From: Stentor roeselii
Lineage: Eukaryota; Ciliophora; Heterotrichea; Heterotrichida; Stentoridae
NCBI GenBank assembly: GCA_006503475.1
Contig: RSEH01000387.1
Span: 1-29,180 of the forward strand
Direction of reading: 5' to 3'
DNA: 29,180 bases
The translations under genes and the position numbers were made by a program. This document shows, one piece after another, positions 20,568 through 28,854 of the stretch; position 1 is the first letter of the stretch; the number at the start of each line of letters is the position of its first letter. The notes under the pieces were generated by a model that saw only the letters and a list, made by a program, of their open reading frames with translations, had not been told where the DNA came from and made no database searches.

Positions 20568-21203
20568 ATGGCGAAGCTCTTATTCGGAAGTCCTGACGTT
20601 CGCATTAACGTCGAAAAAGCTTGGCGCATTCTTCGAAAGCCTGAAGTGATCCACGGGTCCTCATCTGAGAGGAAAAGTTTTATTGCGAAAGTCAAACAAA
20701 AACTGAAAATCGACGACTTTTTACGTGGAAGCAACAGGAAGACAACTTCTGGAATTCATCGATATTGGAACTTTCCATTATGGGTCATTCAGCCGAAGCG
20801 TCCTAAAATCATGTCGAGTCCAAATGACCTGCCCTTGGAAGCTCCAACATTCTGGGACGGTGATATGTGTCCTGACTATTTGAATCAGATGTTCAATGAC
20901 AGGTTCAAAGAGCAGGTGGAAAAAGCGGAGGCAAAAGCAGAGGATTTTGAGGTGAAATACAACCCTGATAAATTTTTGATGAGGACCCTAACTTTGAGTA
21001 TGCATCCTCCGCCGAAGTACCAGACTGAAGGGCCTGACGGAATGAGGGATCTTAATTTGAAAGACATCTTGGAAAGTTACTCGAGGAAGCCGAAAAACAA
21101 AGACGAAGAACTACAGAGACTAGCCCTTCATATCAGCAATAACCGAGGAGTAAAAGGACCACCTAAGACCCCAGAGAAACAAAATCCTGAAGAAAATAGT
21201 TAG
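20568..21203 (+). CDS. Unrecognised basic protein, 211 aa
   Basis: The frame is open further upstream, but the first ATG is at 20568 (MAKLLFGSPDVRI); it ends in TAG at 21203. The protein is basic and tryptophan/proline-containing, with GIHRYWNFPLWVIQPKRPK, APTFWDGDMCPDYLNQMF, an acidic-basic helix (VEKAEAKAEDF), MRTLTLSMHPPPKYQ and a disordered KTPEK tail. There are no membrane segments and no clear signal peptide. The conserved-looking aromatic/proline core and size would suit a ribonucleoprotein or mitochondrial ribosome component, but that is a guess. Its stop codon overlaps the stop codon of the convergent RAD51-like gene. Confidence 0.85.
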   Translation: MAKLLFGSPDVRINVEKAWRILRKPEVIHGSSSERKSFIAKVKQKLKIDDFLRGSNRKTTSGIHRYWNFPLWVIQPKRPKIMSSPNDLPLEAPTFWDGDMCPDYLNQMFNDRFKEQVEKAEAKAEDFEVKYNPDKFLMRTLTLSMHPPPKYQTEGPDGMRDLNLKDILESYSRKPKNKDEELQRLALHISNNRGVKGPPKTPEKQNPEENS

Positions 21204-21976
21204 CTTAAATCAACAGTAAAAATCGAGTCAACCTTAGAAAAAAACAGTCGCTTGTCAATGATACCTCCCCAGCTCTCACCGAATAACACCTGCGAGTTGA
21301 TATTCAACCCGTTGACCAAGATCAAGGCAGAGTCAGTCTGATGCACACTTTTCATCAAGTCCATTCCAAGTTTCAACAAAAGTCTCGGCTTTGACTTCTG
21401 CTCAGTCCAGACCTCTTTCATGAGAAAGTTCCAAGAGTCGATTACAACAAGTGACCGAGAAGGCACAATTCTAGAAAATTCTTTAAAAAACGAAAAAAGT
21501 TGTTTTTCAGTTGAAACTCGACTAAATAACACCCTGCTTTTTTCAGTTCTTTCGAAAACTGATGAAAAACTTTCCAAGTCAACAGACCCTTCGCAGTCCA
21601 GGTAAAACACTTGGGACTGTTGAAGGGTTTTTACCCACTGATGCGAAAGACTCATCGCGAAAAAGCTTCTTCCAGAGCCAGGAAGTCCAACAAGTTCGTA
21701 AATGGCGGAGGTTCTCACCCCGCCTTTAAGTTTTTCGTTGATTTCTGGAAGAGTCGTTGGGACTACAACGGCGGAACTGAAGGAAAAGGGTCGACTTGAG
21801 AGAAGTTGTTGAGATTCTTGCTGCAAGTCAACGATTTGGTTTTTTGAAGCTTTCAGGGACTTGTGAAGCTCTTCCGCTGAACCTGTCAACAGGTCCATGA
21901 GGCTCAAGACGCCTTTTTTAACCATTCGACTCTTCAAGTAAGAAGAACAGCTGAGAAGAGAGATCTCGCCGTACAT
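21200..21976 (-). CDS. RAD51-paralog ATPase, RAD51D-like, 258 aa
   Basis: I chose ATG at 21976 (MYGEIS); the open frame reaches 22030 but the extra residues overlap the divergent gene. Residues about 8-55 (SYLKSRMVKKGVLSLMDLLTG...) resemble the helix-hairpin-helix head of RAD51 paralogs. The RecA core follows: LPEINEKLKGGVRTSAIYELVG, then Walker A GLPGSGRS (97-104) and Walker B SLVVIDSWNF (175-184). The C-terminal LFGESWGGIIDKRLFF matches the paralogs' 'P-x-L-G-x-x-W' strand. Such proteins load or stabilise RAD51 on single-stranded DNA in homologous recombination. Odd: the Walker A lysine is arginine (codon AGA), and the protein ends soon after the GESW strand, shorter than human RAD51D (about 330 aa). 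RAD51D is my best match; XRCC3/RAD51B are alternatives. Confidence 0.88.
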   Translation of the reverse strand: MYGEISLLSCSSYLKSRMVKKGVLSLMDLLTGSAEELHKSLKASKNQIVDLQQESQQLLSSRPFSFSSAVVVPTTLPEINEKLKGGVRTSAIYELVGLPGSGRSFFAMSLSHQWVKTLQQSQVFYLDCEGSVDLESFSSVFERTEKSRVLFSRVSTEKQLFSFFKEFSRIVPSRSLVVIDSWNFLMKEVWTEQKSKPRLLLKLGMDLMKSVHQTDSALILVNGLNINSQVLFGESWGGIIDKRLFFSKVDSIFTVDLS

Positions 21977-21982
21977 ATTAAT
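21977..21982. promoter_or_regulatory. 6-bp gap between divergent start codons
   Basis: Only ATTAAT separates ATG 21976 (minus, RAD51-like) from ATG 21983 (plus, disordered protein). If both starts are right, each gene's transcription start lies inside the other's coding region, or one gene uses a later ATG. The next Met codons are at residue 39 in the plus gene and residue 18 in the minus gene. Confidence 0.5.
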
Positions 21983-24900
21983 ATGAAACTCAGTAGCATT
22001 CCACCTTCTTTCAATAAAAAAACATCTCATGACAGAGAACTTCCAGGATGGCGCGTGAAAAGTCAGGAAAACCTCCTGGATTTAGCTATTCAGTCAAAAA
22101 TGCCTGCTGTCGTTGCTTCGCGTAGCGAGTTTAACAAAAATCTCGTTTATCCTCATTGGAAGTTAACGAAAGGCACTACTTATGAGAATGCGAATGGAAA
22201 AAGACTCTTGGAAGGGAAAAGACTTGAACGTGCTCGAAATAGTTTCAGTCTTTCTGGACTTTTTAAACCTTCTGACAAGAAAATCAAGACTTTTTACCTT
22301 GTTCAACCTACAACAGGGGAAAAAGTCAAGAAAATGACTAAAAAAATCGAAGGAGTTTTAGAAAAAGTCAGAAATGAAGAGGTTAAAAAGGATGAGAACT
22401 GGGAAAGGAAAGACTGGAAACCTGTGGAAAAGGCTCAACTTGTCATTCAAAGAGGAGAAGAAATCGGATGTAGCGTTGATTTTGAATATAACCAGTCAAG
22501 ATCGGAGACTTTGGAGAAGAGCTGGAGAAAGGATGAAGCTTCGCCTGGTAAAAGTTCGCAGAAGAGCTGGAGAAAGGATGAAGCCTCTCCTAGTAAAAGT
22601 TCTCAGAAGAGCTGGAGAAAGGATGAAGCCTCGCCTGTTAAAAGTTCGCAGAAGACCAGGTGGACTAGAACTCAAAGTCTTCCTGAGTTTGTTCAACTTG
22701 AGAATGAGGATATTAACACCCTGGATGATTATGTGCCTTTGAAAGCTGCTAAGGTCAAAACCCCTACCAAGGAAAAAAGGTTCAAAAGCAGCAAAACCTT
22801 TGAAATCACTGAAAGTGAAGAGATGTTTAAACCTCACATTTTTTACAGTAAAAAAGAGTCCTTGAAACCTGTCAACAACAGGTCGAACTCTTCAAAAACC
22901 TCTGAAAAAACTTTCAGACATGAATTCAGCGAAGATATGAAAAAATCACAGACTGACTTTCATCCAAGCTCGAAGTTTAAAGGACTGACCGTCTTTGGAG
23001 CTGCCAGGGTCCTGCCCGCTCTCAATAAAAAGCAGAGTCTAGTTTTGAATGACTTTCCTAAAGTAACTGAAAAGTTCGACACTCCTGAAAACATTGAAAA
23101 AAGTCAAGAATCTCAAGAAAACAATGAAGAATACAATGAAGAATACAATGAAGAAAATAATGAAGAAAAAATTCAAACAAATGAAAAAAATATTTCAATT
23201 GAAAAACATTCACCGATTTCTGAGGATTTTCGGAGACCTTCAACTGACCTTTTGAAAGAAGAGGAAAAAAACGAGAGACAAGGGGTGATCCTTTCGATGA
23301 GCACTTTCAAACTTCCTTTAATTACCAGACAAGTCGTTTATCAGAAAAGTTCAAAAGAAGAGGCGACATGTAACTCAGATGAAAATTCTGAAAACTTTTC
23401 AAACATCACAGAAACTCCTCCTCGCCCTTTAAGTTTATCAGAATTCAAACCTTTTCCTCTAGAAACCCCTTTGATCGAAGAGCATCCCAGCATTGAAGAC
23501 ATTGAAAGTTTCTCAGAGTCAAGTAAAACTCAGCAAAGAGACTTGCAACCAAAAAAATCATCCCAAAAGCATAAAAATCCTCGAGTTCAAATAACAACAA
23601 AAGACAATCCCATAGAAAACCCTTTAAATTTCAAGAAAACCAAGAAAAAGCCAAATGACCCAACAGGATCTTCAAGTCTTTCCCACGAAAATCCTGATTT
23701 TTCCGCTGACTTCAACAAACATATACCTGAAGTTTCCAAAAACGATTTCCCAAGCCCCAAAGAAGAGGCTCCAATAACAAGATCCTTAAGAAGGACTAAA
23801 AGTCTTGCCCCGAGTCGTTTGCCAGTTCTAGAAAAAAAGTCTCAAAAGCTCACAAAAGCATCAGAGTCCACCCGCACACCAGTTCCATTCCACAAGTCAC
23901 AAACGACACTTCTCGACCAGGACTCTTCCCCTTCGAGTCCAAGTTCTCTTTCCTCTCAAACCAACCTGGTGCAGAACACTGAAGAGCCAATCGTATCACA
24001 GAGCACCTTCGACAAAGAGCCTCTGCCTAAAAACATTGAAAACCCTTCAAAAAAACCCTCTAAAAAAAAACCTAAAGGCTTTCAACAGCACCGTCGATCT
24101 CAAATTCTGGTCCCAGTCATTCCCCGTGTTCGAGAAGACCCAGAGCCTCAGAATTTTTCAAATTTTCTCAAAGTTTCTAAAAACAACGACTTAAACAACG
24201 CTTTGAAAAGAAACAAGTCTCAAGACTTAAGACCTGTTTCAAAGACTCAGAAGTTTGAAGTTGAAGGAGCTTTGAAAAAGGAGAACTTTTTAAAAAAATC
24301 TTCAGAAAACAAGACGAAAGTTAATGAGCCAAGTCAAGCCGAGTTGAACGACCGGGTTCAAAAAAAAGTCGCTTTTACTGAAAGACAAGCGCGACAACGC
24401 GCTTCGATCCGAGTGGAGGTCAGAGATTTCATGCCTGTCAGGAAACAAGCTGTGATAAATGACCGGCCGAAGCGAAAACTGCATAAAAAAAGAAGTACTT
24501 ATAATTCTTCAGCTGGGTCTTCTGATCTCGGATTTGAATCCGTTGAAAGCGAGTCGCCTGTGGCGAAAGACAGAAACTACGACAAGATTTTATATGAACT
24601 TAATCATTTAGAAATGCTTAAAAGAAAACAAATTTCACCTACACATGTTGAAGGAACTCAAAATGCTCCTGATGAGGACCTCAAGAAAGAAGAACTGGAA
24701 AAAAATGAATCTTCTTATGATTCTATTGATGTTGAAAAGGAAATCAGCGATCTTACCAGATTCAAACATTTTTCTGTTAATAACCTCGCGTTTAACGCGC
24801 CTATTTTATGTAAGTTCGTTCCTAAAGACGAACTTCAGGCAGTTGCTGATGTGAATGACGTTGAAATCAATGAGTTCAACGTGGATCATGACAACCTCGA

Positions 24901-25375
24901 ATTTTACCTTCAGAAGAAAAGATTTGTGAATGAAAAAATGCTTGAAGAGATGTCTATTCAAGATGGCTTTATTGGAAAACTTCATATTTTGGACTTGGAA
25001 CAGTATCCCCCTGGAGAGCTTCATCGACTTCGACTGAAAAACTATGAAAAAATCAGAAGGCTTAAGAAATTTTTACAACACAAACAAGGATCTCGACAGG
25101 CTGATGAACAAAAACTGTTTTTTTCTAGTGTTGTCGAGGAAGTTAAGAAAAAAGGATTTACTTTAAAAAAAAAAGTCAGCTTTCAGGATAGGGTCAGAGG
25201 ACATCAGAAAAATTCGCTAAGTCAACAGGATTTCAATCAGGATGAAAGGGTTTATGCGAGGATTAAAGGATTTGATGAACTGCCCAAGAGGGCAGATGAG
25301 AAAAAGGTCTCGGCTCTTGAGTTGCTTAAAGCTATTCGATGTGGAATGGAACAACTTGAAAATATTTACAAGTAG
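21983..25375 (+). CDS. Large disordered basic protein, 1130 aa
   Basis: A single frame runs from ATG 21983 to TAG 25375. Most of it is low-complexity, rich in Lys, Glu, Ser and Pro, with many SxxK and KSxx motifs and no membrane segment. Residues 179-223 are three 15-aa tandem repeats with core KSWRKDEASP. Near residues 380-395 there is an NEEYNEEYNEE tract. The last 200 residues look folded: LTRFKHFSVNNLAFNAPILC, then EINEFNVDHDNLEFYLQKKR, IGKLHILDLEQYPPGELHRL and a helical basic end. I do not recognise a family. A cytoskeleton- or microtubule-binding scaffold would suit the composition, but this is inference. It is convergent with the frameshifted membrane gene. Confidence 0.88.
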   Translation: MKLSSIPPSFNKKTSHDRELPGWRVKSQENLLDLAIQSKMPAVVASRSEFNKNLVYPHWKLTKGTTYENANGKRLLEGKRLERARNSFSLSGLFKPSDKKIKTFYLVQPTTGEKVKKMTKKIEGVLEKVRNEEVKKDENWERKDWKPVEKAQLVIQRGEEIGCSVDFEYNQSRSETLEKSWRKDEASPGKSSQKSWRKDEASPSKSSQKSWRKDEASPVKSSQKTRWTRTQSLPEFVQLENEDINTLDDYVPLKAAKVKTPTKEKRFKSSKTFEITESEEMFKPHIFYSKKESLKPVNNRSNSSKTSEKTFRHEFSEDMKKSQTDFHPSSKFKGLTVFGAARVLPALNKKQSLVLNDFPKVTEKFDTPENIEKSQESQENNEEYNEEYNEENNEEKIQTNEKNISIEKHSPISEDFRRPSTDLLKEEEKNERQGVILSMSTFKLPLITRQVVYQKSSKEEATCNSDENSENFSNITETPPRPLSLSEFKPFPLETPLIEEHPSIEDIESFSESSKTQQRDLQPKKSSQKHKNPRVQITTKDNPIENPLNFKKTKKKPNDPTGSSSLSHENPDFSADFNKHIPEVSKNDFPSPKEEAPITRSLRRTKSLAPSRLPVLEKKSQKLTKASESTRTPVPFHKSQTTLLDQDSSPSSPSSLSSQTNLVQNTEEPIVSQSTFDKEPLPKNIENPSKKPSKKKPKGFQQHRRSQILVPVIPRVREDPEPQNFSNFLKVSKNNDLNNALKRNKSQDLRPVSKTQKFEVEGALKKENFLKKSSENKTKVNEPSQAELNDRVQKKVAFTERQARQRASIRVEVRDFMPVRKQAVINDRPKRKLHKKRSTYNSSAGSSDLGFESVESESPVAKDRNYDKILYELNHLEMLKRKQISPTHVEGTQNAPDEDLKKEELEKNESSYDSIDVEKEISDLTRFKHFSVNNLAFNAPILCKFVPKDELQAVADVNDVEINEFNVDHDNLEFYLQKKRFVNEKMLEEMSIQDGFIGKLHILDLEQYPPGELHRLRLKNYEKIRRLKKFLQHKQGSRQADEQKLFFSSVVEEVKKKGFTLKKKVSFQDRVRGHQKNSLSQQDFNQDERVYARIKGFDELPKRADEKKVSALELLKAIRCGMEQLENIYK
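22517..22651 (+). repeat. Three 45-bp coding tandem repeats
   Basis: Units 22517-22561, 22562-22606 and 22607-22651 each encode KSWRKDEASPxKSSQ (x = G, S, V). Nucleotide identity is high but synonymous changes are present, so the repeat is maintained in frame. Each unit carries a possible phosphoserine-proline (SP). Confidence 0.95.
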
Positions 25376-25518
25376 AGTCGATAGAATTTATAATAAAGTT
25401 TTGATTTATACATTGGTTACTTTAATTGCTTTTGGTTATTGTAATAGTTCAGTGAGTTGTTTATTGTAAATCAGAGATATTTAAGTCTTAAACTATTATT
25501 GATTTTAATCTTAACTAA
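25376..25518. other. 143-bp convergent spacer
   Basis: This is AT-rich DNA between the TAG of the disordered-protein gene and the restored end of the frameshifted membrane gene. It marks the switch from the gene island to AT-rich DNA and holds no visible feature. Confidence 0.5.
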
Positions 25519-26279
25519 TTATCCAAAAACCATGTTGTAGATAATGAATAGACTAGCGGTAGCTGAAATGAAGGACAACAATAAATAAATTGATGAGATG
25601 AAGATATCTAAACATAAGTATCGTGGAGCGTGAAGATAATAGTTTGCAAATTTATCTCTATAAAACATTACTTCGAATGATCCAAGAACTGCAAATCTTT
25701 GTTGAATTTGAGTATAAATACCTCTGAAGTTTTCTTGAGATACTCCAATAGAAACAAGATCATTGTGTATTGAATGGTTTTTACTTCATAATAATCATTC
25801 TCAGCTATAAGTCCCTTTATATATATCATTCTTTGAAAAGGGTTTTTAACTTTGTTTCTATTATCCTTAACTTTGACTGTGCATTTAATCACGATTATAA
25901 ATCTTATCAAATTATAAATGAATGTTGGTACACTAGTAAATATAATAACTGATAGAAAAAGCCAACAACAACAGCAGCAACAATTTGGTAAAGCTGTAAA
26001 AATTGATAGACTCAATTTTTCTAAATGCAAATCATCGATTCGATTTATATCATTATTATATTGCTCGATGAAGAAATTATACTCATGATAAAAATTACTC
26101 TTTACAAATGTCCAAATTGAGATATTATTCAGGTTGAATTCGATATTAGTACTAGATCCAGCAACAGCAATCAGATATGGATTTTGATTCTGATAGGCAT
26201 CAACAAGTTGTCCTTGATCACTCAGATTGATTAACTCAATCCCATCAGTTCTAACTGTTATACTTTCAGGATTTTTCAT
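25519..26279 (-). pseudogene. Frameshifted copy of a small membrane-protein family
   Basis: ATG at 26279 opens a frame homologous to the intact gene at 27324-28076: both contain VKSNFYHEYNFFIEQYN, LSIFT, PTFxYNLIR and KNPFQ(R/K)MIY. Near 25762-25766, after ...TIQYT, homology leaves the open frame, which ends in an unrelated 30-codon tail (TAA 25668). It resumes one base out of register as GVSQENF...FYRDKFANYY...APRYLCLDIF and runs to TAA at 25519, the same C-terminus as the paralog. Allowing one missing base gives about 253 aa against 250. The rest of the frame is clean, so this is a recent lesion, a sequence error or a programmed slip. A run of six cysteines (NCCCCCCW) sits just before the first hydrophobic segment. 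Function unknown. Confidence 0.85.
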
Positions 26280-26469
26280 ATTTTATATCTATCTATAAAT
26301 TATCTTTAAATGTAGAATTAAACTAAAGAGAAAAATATAGAACTAAGTAAAAGAAAAATTTAAAACTAAAGTAAAGAAGATAGGCCAACTTGCAAATTAT
26401 AATTCATAAATGATATTACTTGAGTTTTTATAGTTTAGCATGAATAGATATATGCAAGCGAGATATCAG
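26280..26469. other. AT-rich spacer upstream of the frameshifted copy
   Basis: This holds the presumed promoter of the gene starting at 26279 and no visible gene. Confidence 0.4.
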
Positions 26470-26960
26470 GTAACTAGTGGAGGCCTACCTTTATTATTAC
26501 ACAGAATCATACTTTTAGCATTTAGAAACTTATCTCTATGAAACTTTTTTCCAAATTTGTCAAATGAAATGCATAGTCGATATTTGAGCATAAATACGAT
26601 GATCATTTATTGAATAAATCCAAGTGCTAAGAGATTCTCAGTGTGCTGGATGATTCTCACATCATGATAAGAATTCCAATGCTTGAGATCTTAATAATTT
26701 ATTATTCTCTTCAATCAATCATAAACTCTATTCCAATTATCAAATTTGAATTGATTACCCATAAGTCTTATTATGTTATATTTCCAGCTTGGGTGCTAGA
26801 ACAAATCATAATCGATACATGAACCAATAACAACCAGGTAGGTCTGCAAATAGAAAGATTTATAATTTGAAGTAAATGTTATCAACTTTATTCCAATCGT
26901 TTTGCAATGCTTGAAAAAGAATTTGTACTCGCAAAGGACTTGCTTTTACAATTAGTGAAG
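26470..26960 (-). pseudogene. Ruined third copy of the membrane-protein family
   Basis: Nucleotide similarity to the two neighbours shows through despite many stops and indels. At 26531-26625, TATCTCTATGAAAC and GCATAAATACGATG match TATCTCTATAAAAC and GTATAAATACCTCT in the frameshifted copy. At 26833-26886, GTAAATGTTATCAAC matches GTAAATATTATCAAC in the intact copy. On the minus strand, LLALGFIQ corresponds to LFALGVSQ of the intact protein. Order and orientation agree with a tandem triplication in which the middle copy decayed longest. Its ends are approximate. Confidence 0.75.
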
Positions 26961-27323
26961 TTGTTTTAATTTTGAGTTAAGCTTGGATGATTTTTAGGTT
27001 AAAAAGCAGTTGGTAAGGCTATAGAATAATTTACAAACAAAATTATATGCATACTGCAAATATCGAGGGTGGAATGAATTCTACAGAATATCAATTTAAC
27101 TATTAATTTAAAGATGTAGGTTTTATAAATATTTACTAGTATAGAATTATGAGAATTACAGAATTTTATGTATTTATTTCAAGAACTATTATATCACAAA
27201 ATTCAAGAATATCAAGTATGATTATTATTCTCAAATTGATATGAAACTTAAAGTCTTAAATAAATACTATTATAGTTTCAATATAAATTAACTAACATCC
27301 ATTCAAAGCATACTTAAATCTTA
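26961..27323. other. AT-rich spacer
   Basis: No gene is seen between the ruined copy and the 3' end of the intact copy. It may contain further eroded sequence of the ruined copy's 5' part. Confidence 0.4.
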
Positions 27324-28076
27324 TTATCCTAAAGCTATAGTTATTATAATAGATGATGATAGCGAAGCAAAAATTAATGATAAGAATAAAAAAATAGAAG
27401 TAAGGAAAATATCAAAGCATATCTTTTTCGGGGCGTGATTATAGAAATTAGCAAAAGCCTCAGTATAAAACATTATTCTTATTGACCCAAGTCTAGAATA
27501 ACTACTTGAATATTGGGCAAATAACGCATGGAAATTTTCTTGAGATACTCCTAGAGCAAATAAATCTTGGGTATATTGATTTGAAGATATTTCATAATAA
27601 GCATTAAGCTTTTTCAAATCTTTACAATATATCATCTTTTGGAAAGGATTTTTCAATACTTGATTATTTCTTGAAACTTCATATGCACATCGGATGATTA
27701 AAATCAATCTAATTAAATTGTAAAAAAATGTTGGTATGCTCAAAAAAAGACATACTGATAGAAAACACCAACAAGAGCATATACCACAACTAGGCAAACC
27801 TGTAAAAATTGAAAGTTTTAAAGGTTTTAGGTAAATATTATCAACACGATTTATGTCATGATTATACTGCTCAATGAAAAAATTATATTCATGATAAAAA
27901 TTACTCTTTACGAAAACAGCTATTGTGATATCTTTTAGAACAAATCCAATTTGAGAACTGTGAACAGAAGCAGCTATGATTGATTGGTGGAAATTTGGAT
28001 CTCTTATATGATTTTCTGTAATAATTATTTCATTTTCCTCTGTTGCAGCTGGCACATATGTTTGCTTATCTATCAT
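27324..28076 (-). CDS. Intact small membrane protein, 250 aa
   Basis: ATG at 28076, TAA at 27324, no intron. The N-terminal 90 residues are soluble and end in the family's most conserved block, VKSNFYHEYNFFIEQYNHD (57-75). A cysteine-rich hydrophobic stretch (about 97-130, CGICSCWCFLSVCLFLSIP) then continues into YNLIRLILIIR, long enough for one or two membrane passes. A soluble middle with KNPFQKMIY and GVSQENFHALF follows, and the protein ends in a strongly hydrophobic tail (about 220-250). Both ends probably lie on the same side of the membrane. Clustered cysteines next to the membrane suggest S-acylation (inference). I recognise no named family. It is the only intact member of a local three-copy cluster. 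Confidence 0.85.
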   Translation of the reverse strand: MIDKQTYVPAATEENEIIITENHIRDPNFHQSIIAASVHSSQIGFVLKDITIAVFVKSNFYHEYNFFIEQYNHDINRVDNIYLKPLKLSIFTGLPSCGICSCWCFLSVCLFLSIPTFFYNLIRLILIIRCAYEVSRNNQVLKNPFQKMIYCKDLKKLNAYYEISSNQYTQDLFALGVSQENFHALFAQYSSSYSRLGSIRIMFYTEAFANFYNHAPKKICFDIFLTSIFLFLSLIFASLSSSIIITIALG

Positions 28077-28569
28077 TTTATATTATAAAATTAAGTTTTC
28101 ATGAAAATTACGAGGATACAAAATATTAAAAAATGTAGGATTGCTTGAAATATTTAAAGCATTTAAATAACTCAAATTAAACAATAACTAAGTATATTTT
28201 ATCAAAGAAAATTTAAATTGATTGAAGAGAATAATTAAGGCAAATATACTTTTAGGTGATTACTTGGTAAAGATCTATGAATTATTTGACTCTAAGAATT
28301 GATTATCTTAAATAATTAGACAAATGAGTTTATACTTTAGGAATTATACTTAAATGTCTATAAATAATTTTCCATATTAGATTCCTATATATAAATTTAT
28401 TATATTTGTAGAAATTTAGAAGGTATCTATTTGTAATTTTATATGTGTTCCAGTACTTTTTGCTTTTTTGCTATTAGCGTAGAGGAATACTAGTGTGATT
28501 ATTTATGTTTTGATCATTTGATCATTTTTTTGGCTTAAAGTAGTTCAGCTTTTCTTATACATTCATCAT
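28077..28569. other. AT-rich stretch without a recognised gene
   Basis: This is upstream of the intact membrane-protein gene and must contain its promoter. I see no open frame of note, RNA gene or repeat. Confidence 0.4.
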
Positions 28570-28854
28570 TCAGATTTTCTTCGTTTTATCTTTCTAACTA
28601 GGAATTATTTTAGTCAAAAGAAATTCTTCAGCATACTTTAACATCACTGGTAATTGTATTTGGTGATTATTATCGTAGTATTGTTTAATAATTTCTATTT
28701 CTATGGATAGCACACTCTTTTAAGGTTTTATTCTTTGTGGTAAGTTTGAAAATCTTGATTTCATCAGAGCCTCAACTTTAAATTCCTCGAATGGATTTCT
28801 TTAAGTTGTTAATTTTCGAAATTTTTCATGAATTTAAATCGATGAAAACGAATT
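28570..28854 (-). pseudogene. Relic reading frame, possible transposase-type DNA-binding domain
   Basis: A 95-codon minus-strand frame lies between two TGA codons and is cut only by TAA/TAG (four times, for example TAG at 28594). It reads strikingly protein-like: RNPFEEFKVEALMKSRFSNL, QRIKP, then KSVLSIEIEIIKQYYDNN and QLPVMLKYAEEFLLTK. The order 'LSxExExIIxxY...LPVxxxxAEEF' resembles the helix-turn-helix region of CENP-B/pogo/Tc5-type transposases. This is pattern reading, not a demonstrated homology. No terminal inverted repeats were found around it. Confidence 0.4.

Noticed and set aside
21977-22030. Longer RAD51-like start at 22030
   Set aside because: The 18 added residues overlap the divergent coding frame and add no family similarity; ATG 21976 already covers the HhH-like head.
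11491-25375. Alternative genetic code for the whole window
   Set aside because: In the conserved island genes Gln is always CAA/CAG and Trp always TGG, and genes end at TAA/TAG at the expected protein lengths. The standard code fits.
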